Positions 57,794-64,000 of a DNA stretch of 64,000 nucleotides are shown piece by piece. The translations under genes were made by a program, and so were the position numbers. Source of the DNA: Prostheceraeus crozeri. Taxonomy: Eukaryota; Platyhelminthes; Polycladida; Euryleptidae. The stretch covers positions 62,001-126,000 of the forward strand of contig CAJQUW010000551.1 of assembly GCA_907163375.1 (NCBI GenBank), given 5' to 3'. Under the pieces are notes generated by a model, which saw only the letters and a program-made list of their open reading frames with translations, ran no database searches and had not been told where the DNA came from. The first letter of the stretch is position 1; every line of letters begins with the position of its first letter.

Positions 57794-58432
57794 AGAAATT
57801 CTCCACTTCTTGTGACGTCAGTAAAATATTTCTCACTTCTTTGATGTCATGAAAATGCTTCCTCTTCGTGTGACGTCATTGACAATCTTTTTCATTATGT
57901 GAGATAACTAACAATCCTCTCCATCACGTGAAGTCGTGGAAAGAACTCCCATCGTGTGACGTCACTAATCATCAACTCTTCGCTTGACAATCAGGAAAAT
58001 GTTTATATTATCAGATAATTGCATTTCAAATAGAGTTTTCTTTATAATCTTGCTGTGTTTTCAGTGAACATCAGAACAGACAGTAGCCGGCATATTGTTT
58101 CTGTCTCGGACTCAAGCTACAGAACAGTCAGGCTAGGAACAAATGCTAAATTGTTTTTTTTATTTCAAATTAATACAATGAATATTTTTGACTTTTTGAT
58201 AAAAGTATTTGTAAATATGCGCCTATTTTCGTAATTTAGTATTCTGAAAGACTGATAAATTGCTGAATGTCCGCAGTATGGAATGTTAGATTTGCAGGAC
58301 TGAAAGCAGATAAATTTCGTTAATTCACACATGTCTGTCTGACATCATATTTTGTAGCACAAGATTCTGATGATTAAAACCTGGGTTTCAACATTTCCGA
58401 TATTCTGAAATTTTTTGTTAGGTTTTTAACAC

Positions 58433-58438
58433 AATAAA
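58433..58438 (+). terminator. Candidate polyadenylation signal of the split gene
   Basis: AATAAA about 640 bases after the stop at 57793; ATTAAA at 58372 is an alternative. Support is positional only. Confidence 0.3.
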
Positions 58439-58439
58439 A

Positions 58440-59395
58440 ATACCATTTGAACAACTAAAGCACGAATTATTGGAGAAGAAATTCCTGTTAGAAACTTTGT
58501 CTCATAAACTACGTCGACTCTGAGGCATAGATAAGGCATCCTCAAAAGCTGCTAGCCCTTAATTAAAAATGGCAGCAGTTTAAAAGCATCTAATTAGTAG
58601 CCTCTCGGATGCAGTACAGGAGCTAGGATTTGATCAGTCATAAATTTTATAATTTGATTCTGACATATCAGATTGCTGTTACATAAGGATGTTGTTTCCT
58701 GCACTTTTGTCTTCCGTGAATATTACATACAGTATTAGCACACTTGCGATGTTTTCAAAACAACGGATCAGACCTTCTTACATAGTGTGTTGACCGATAG
58801 CGGGAGGTGCATTATTATGCGAGTATCATATCCTGCCTATTCAAATTCAGAAAAGAGGTTATTCTCTCCCTCTGCTACAGTGTTGCGATTCGCGCGTTTT
58901 TTGATAATTTGCGCGTGTATTTCGTCCTTGTGAGTTTTTAGTATTACTTTTTTGATGATACATGCTTATTATTATAGAATGAATGAAGGATTCAAGGCTT
59001 GATGTGGACCAATTTATATACTCGTATTTCAAAGTTAATTGAATTCATTGTCTTTGATTATGTGATTTTGGTGTGCCAGTGGCAGGTTGCCTGTGAAATG
59101 ATCACGCTTAAGAAAATACTCTTGAGGTTGAGCATGAAAGTAATAGGAACCCATTGAATTGCTAATTTAGCAAACATTAAATCTCCAAGGCTGTCATGAC
59201 GCTGATAATCTGTGAAATACCATCATTCCGTCTGCATTGCAATCATGATCACTCAATTCCGTTGTAATTTCTGCAAAACTGCAAAAATTTGCATATCTCA
59301 CATTTGGTGACAATACCACCTGCATCTCCCTTGAGGTCATCTAATAAAATCGGAAGTGTATACACAATGGGGATTTAATAAATGCGGAGTTACCA
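58440..59395. other. Intergenic DNA
   Basis: No gene, RNA or repeat that I can support. Confidence 0.4.
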
Positions 59396-59399
59396 CTCT

Positions 59400-60000
59400 A
59401 CCTAATATATCTACTCTATGGGTCCTCCACAATGCGCACAAATGAAGTCCTAATTGTTTATAATGCTGCGTCTGCTGCAGGTACTGCATTCAAAAAAGTG
59501 GTCAAAAATGGAACCGGGTGTTGATCCATGTTCTTGAAATCTCCTATCCAGATGCCGTGTTGTCTCACCGATGTATGCGGTAGAGACCTGTGAGCAGTGC
59601 ACGTAAATTCATAAATCACCGATGAGACACGGGATTTCGAGGTAGGAGACTTTATAGGAATAAAACTCACAGTCTTGTACTGCAAAAAGCAAAGATATAA
59701 TTAGATCTTTTTAAGTCTTTTCATAGGCTTGCAATACATTGCTTATACTTTCTTTATCAATATACATAAAAGTAAAAGTTCTTCGTCTGTTGTTGCCTTC
59801 TTCATTGTCGATTCTTCTTCGTGCTCTGTTCTTGGATTTATAAGTCTTGTTAAGAGCTTCTCTCAAATGCTTTTCTACAAACCACAAGGGGTAGTCATTC
59901 GTTGCTAAAATGTCTTTCAGCTACCCAACGTCCTCATGAAATAATTCCCAACTGCTGAACAGTCGATATGCACGGTAAATGCTGCCGATTACGAAGCCTC
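59400..60000 (-). mobile_element. Penelope-type 3' fragment (GIY-YIG)
   Basis: From right to left: PLWFVEKHLREALNKTYKSK near 59860 (the link after the reverse transcriptase), RRTFTFMYIDKESISNVL near 59770, then KSRVSSVIYEFTC near 59640 and, after a frameshift, STAYIGETTRHLDRRFQEHG near 59540, the GIY-YIG core. The domain order RT-linker-nuclease is the conventional one. Frameshifts and stops make it a fossil. It differs clearly in sequence from the copies at 9-10 kb, 20 kb and 26 kb. Confidence 0.75.
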
Positions 60001-60004
60001 TTTT

Positions 60005-62022
60005 CCAATACATTGGGACATTGGAGCAAAAATTCAATAAAAAACATGTTTGCAAAAGGCAGTATTTATTAATTATTGCAGGCGCACTAACCTAGGCAAT
60101 TTGCCAGTAAATGTTGCATGTGTGCGCGTTCTTTTTGTCCTACCTCAAGAATCGCAACACTACTCTGCTACAATCCCAGCGAATGTCAGAATAAAGATAA
60201 GATGTTGCAGTGGACGTTGCGGACCTTTATCAGCTCATGACTGGCGGTTGTTTCAAGCTTCTTCAAGTATAATTGTGCCATCTCAATCGGTTACAGAGTG
60301 CAAATTTTAAGTAGAGACTAGGATAGACTCTGCAATTGGACGACTCTCTCCTTCTTCGTCAAAGAAATCAGTCAAATCTTCTCTAAAAATGTCTTATAGC
60401 CTGTTGCCGAATGCAATTCATATTGCTACAGCATATACCAGTACAGGTATTAGAGCTCATTTTTCATTGTGACAAAAGCACAAGGTTTCTATCATTTTAG
60501 CAGCGAACCATCTCATGGGCACGCCTTGCAAGATTAAGGAGTGTAAATTGATTGAATTAAACGGAAGAGATTACAGAAGATTTTACGGAAGATTATATAG
60601 GCTTCTGCTGTATAGAGGTGATAAATCGAAGCGCATTGAATTACATTGATGTAACAAAAAATGTGATTTGCGAGTACTTCCAATTGAAACTAACTTATTG
60701 AATAAATGCAAAAAGTTAATTACTGTGATAAATTTTCGATTCCGGTTGAATCTGGGGTAGCCTACCTTCGGACAATTTCGGTTTGATGTTTGAGTCGGTT
60801 TGGCAAGCCAGCTTAGTATTGCTTCGGGTTTATGTTCCTCTTAATTAGATCGCTTGGTCGTGTTGAGTAAAATTTTATGATAACTGTACACCTGCTCTAC
60901 CGCACAGAAGCGCACGCATTCCGTCTAATGCATATCACCTAGGTAGCGTGCACTTTAAAGGATGACCTGGTGTATTAGTGCATTTTTCCACGTCCATTCG
61001 CGGATACTGTCAAACACATTTAGCTGAGTCAGGCTTCGGCACAGTCTATGTTGTTTGTCTTACTGTATTTTCAGGTAATTATTTTTAAGTATTTTTCGGC
61101 ACATTAAACAATGTTTCATATTATTGAATTATTGTGAATAATTGAAAAAATATGTCCCTTTAGCAACTTGAAAAATAAAATATGCTACAAATAATTTATT
61201 GATTCCACTTTCCACGAGATCTCTCGTTCAGTGATCTGTGTGTTCAAGAAGAATCTCTTTACTACTTGTCTTTAACTTCTCAACTTTGTCCTGCTTTCTA
61301 TCTATTTATTCATTTATTTATCTTTCTATTTCGCTTCTGTTGCTTTCTATTGTACGAGTATTTGCATATAGGCCTACTGTTGTATACTTTTCCTATTTAA
61401 TTTGAAGTATTGACTTTATTCAATGTTTTAGTATTATGTCAATTGACTGTCGTAATTACTTCATCCTGTAAAGCTTCATTTCGTCATGATTCACCTCGAG
61501 TTATTGCAGATATCTATTCCACCTGGCGTCCACATTGTGTCACGTTGTGTGCAAAATTTCCTCTCTGAGTCGTGTTGACGGTCAATAGCAGGGTGTACCA
61601 AACCTTCATGCTCATTTCCAGTGCATGAGTCCATTCCATGATGAGAACTACACGAAAGATCTAGTGGAAAGTACAGAGCTGATCATAAATGCCGGACCAC
61701 CTATTTTTCGCTAAATTCAATTGATTCTCAATCGTGTCGTGCAACAAAGTGCCGTACATCACTCGTGAGCTTGCATCCTCAGCTTTAAAATGAGCTATGA
61801 CTGACTTGCATCCGTTGTTGTATTTGATGAGCAGAGCTCAAAATGTGAAAATCTCTCAATTTACAAATCGCAAATTTTCAACGGGAAGAACCAGCATTTT
61901 CTGAGCTCTCTTTTGATAATACTGGTCATCAAAATCAGTGAACAAGTAAAAAATTATCACGAAGTCATGACTTTTTTGGCTGAAAATGTTACAGGCTATT
62001 CTCACTTTTTCATCGAAAGCGT
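60005..62022. other. Intergenic DNA
   Basis: A frame at 60050-60310 shows no family. No exon or repeat recognised. Confidence 0.4.
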
Positions 62023-62274
62023 TCATAATTGCTTGAAAAAAATAATCGCTCCCTTTGTTTGACGTAAATCTATTTAAAAAATTTTCAACAAATCACCCGA
62101 CGCGTTTCGTCAATCCGACAGTCTCAAGGGTTTAGTAAACTACTACTAAGTTTAGTAAACTAAACCCTTGAGACTGTCGGATTGACGAAACGCGTCGGGT
62201 GATTTGTTGAAAATTTTTTAAATAGATTTACGTCAAACAAAGGGAGCGATTATTTTTTTTTCAAGCAATTATGA
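62023..62274. repeat. 252-bp near-perfect palindrome with paired hammerhead-like motifs
   Basis: Arms 62023-62136 and 62159-62274 are almost identical inverted copies around a short centre in which GTTTAGTAAAC occurs twice. Each arm carries one hammerhead-like motif (minus strand 62095-62131, plus strand 62164-62200): stem I ACCC/GGGU, core UUGAGACU, stem II GUC-GGAUU-GAC, GAAA, CGCG, UC. The core equals that at 9065-9102. No protein-coding part of a Penelope element is attached. Confidence 0.75.
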
Positions 62275-62520
62275 CTAACCTCCCGTACGGACGAACTATG
62301 AAATTGAAGGCGTTCATATTTGGTATCTTCAGAAAACTTGCGATGTAAAGAGTATGAGTATTTAAGTTTAGTTCAAATAGGTTCAATTGCTCTTTTTCAA
62401 ACTTCTTTAACATTTTTTCTTCATTTCAGCAAAATTGCAAAAACACAATGTAAGGTGAACAAAGGCCCAAAGCAATTAGCAATGCAATTAGCAATGACGC
62501 TACAATCCATGTACATTCAT

Positions 62521-63424
62521 CAGGCTTGCCGTTGGGATCCCAATAGCTATTGGGATTGGGCTACCAACAATCCACCCCAATCCCAATAAATCCCAATAGA
62601 TCCCAATAAGCCCTCTCCCAACAAAATATACATATCGTTGACATAAGTCAGTATACTACAAATCTTTTCGGGTTGTACTGAGCAGTTCATTTTGCTGTGT
62701 CTTCAGTCAGACCTTGCCTCTCTCGAATTCGAGCATTGAGAGCTCTTAGTGTGATCTACACCAATCTTAAGCTTTAACCCTAGTCTATGGCTTTAACTTC
62801 CCTAGTTGCTAAAAATATTGCTGCCTAAAAAGGTAACTACTATGTAATAGTATGTATAGGCATATACAATTCGCCTGCACGTTGTCATGCGCTTCGCCGC
62901 TTCTGCAATTAAGCTATACATTGTAAGTTATTCAAGCCTATTTAACCGTATGTGCCGCTGTCTACTGCCTGTTGTCCACTGCACGTGTGAGCCCGTGTAG
63001 CGAGCTGTTTATTAACACCGCATTATCCGATATAGGCTTAATTAATACCAAGTGTGTTTGTAGCTCATACATACATATTAGCTATACACGTAGACCCCTA
63101 TAATCTCATGGGTGAAGGCAATCTCGGTGCAAAATATAGCCATACAGTACGCCTATTATACATTATTGTTTAAAATCAATTAAAGCCCCTTTTACTATTA
63201 AGGCCGGTCTAGTCCTAGGCCTACGACCGTGGACTTCGTCAATTCAAAACGCATCACATTTGGCAGGCCTAAGCGGCAAGCCCGATGCAGATTGGGGTCA
63301 AATTGTGTACGTTTTTAGTTCAAAAGCAGGCTATTTGGATTTCTATTGGGATTGGGATCTATTGGGATCCCAATGGAAATTCTCATTGGGATTGGGCTGG
63401 AAATCCATCCCAACGGCAAGCCTG
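62521..63424. mobile_element. 904-bp hAT MITE with perfect 8-bp target duplication
   Basis: Termini are inverted repeats CAGGCTTGCCGTTGGGAT (18 bp, exact). ACATTCAT is repeated exactly at 62513-62520 and 63425-63432, the 8-bp duplication typical of hAT transposons. Just inside both ends, GGGATTGGG/CCCAATCCC units recur several times, probable transposase-binding repeats. There is no transposase inside. The perfect ends and duplication suggest a young insertion. Confidence 0.9.
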
Positions 63425-63432
63425 ACATTCAT

Positions 63433-64000
63433 CGCTATGGCATGTATAACTACACAATGAAATGAAGGAAGGACCTACATATGACAAGTAAAAAGCAGAA
63501 ATTTCTAAATTTTCTGAAATTATCGAAAATTTCATTGAAGTCCCTGTGCGCGTGTTCTGACTTGCATTGATTTATTTCAAGCCCAATGTGACACTCTTTC
63601 TTCTTGTGGGTTTCATTATGAGCTTGCGATCCTTAACCGATCCTTCGTCAATTTAACTTTCCTCCGATCATTTTTGACGTCAAATGACAGTGAAAATGCC
63701 TTGTTTATTACTCATAACGCTTAAGTTTCTCTTAGTTAATGACCATACTATAGCATCTCTCTCGAGGAAAGCGCAATAGATTACTTTGTTGCATTTACTA
63801 CAGCCTGTCAATCACTCACATGTTTCATATTTAACATGTGGAACTGTTAAAATGTTCTCTGTACTGTTCAATCCTTTCTTATTGAGCAATTTCATTTTTC
63901 ATTTGATGACCTAAATCCGTGTATGATGGTAAATTTTCCGTCTTCTCTATGCGAATAGCATGCTGCTGGTCTCTTCGGGCGATGAGATTGTTGACACTCA
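63433..64000. other. Intergenic DNA
   Basis: Nothing recognised on either strand. Confidence 0.4.

Overview
The window is AT-rich nuclear DNA from an animal, most likely a marine invertebrate; the sequence does not let me name the lineage. It carries intron-containing genes with GT/AG splice sites, a histone H2A reading frame, tRNA-derived SINEs, and a dense, diverse load of Penelope-like, non-LTR, Tc1, IS630-like, hAT and MITE-type elements. I see no bacterial or organellar features.

Two host genes can be reconstructed on the + strand by joining splice sites in phase. The first is a LEPROT/Vps55-family membrane-trafficking gene. Its exons lie at 8789-8864, 16666-16861 and 27215-27331; the short first coding exon was not found. 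Its introns of 7.8 and 10.4 kb are packed with transposon remains. The second gene runs from at least 33280 to 57793, with exons at 33280-33318, 37810-38145, 46338-46602, 47545-47782 and 57445-57793. All four junctions are in phase. I do not firmly recognise the product; the layout (coiled coil, then beta-rich blocks, then a helical tail) recalls the C-terminal half of FANCB, which is offered only as a hypothesis.

Layout: 1-3500 is gene-free; 3500-5525 is a Tc1 transposase pseudogene split by a LINE; 5770-7745 is a decayed Penelope-like element with an N-terminal GIY-YIG domain; 9065-10137 and 10401-10651 are inverted Penelope-type ends; 11290-14085 is a decayed LINE with a hAT MITE inside it; 14437-15796 is a MITE; 18086-20765 is a nearly intact Penelope-like element; 20780-22815 is a GC-rich LINE; 23270-25555 holds hAT and LINE fragments; 26130-26560 is a GIY-YIG fragment; 30220-35040 holds LINE and IS630-type remnants; 35680-36410 holds SINEs; 37136-38730 holds tandem repeats around a host exon; 39216-42125 is a 2.9-kb transposon whose empty site is also in the window (31150-31390); 44998-46047 is a 60-bp minisatellite; 50640-51920 is a LINE whose middle is replaced by a complete H2A reading frame; 53185-55323 is a hAT element; 59400-60000 is a Penelope-type fragment; 62023-62274 is a near-perfect palindrome; 62521-63424 is a hAT MITE with a perfect 8-bp target duplication.

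The most unusual theme is the set of hammerhead-ribozyme-like motifs attached to Penelope-type ends (9.1, 10.5, 20.7, 52.4 and 62.1 kb). Two unrelated copies share the same non-canonical core. A domain-permuted Penelope element and the histone frame inside a LINE also stand out.
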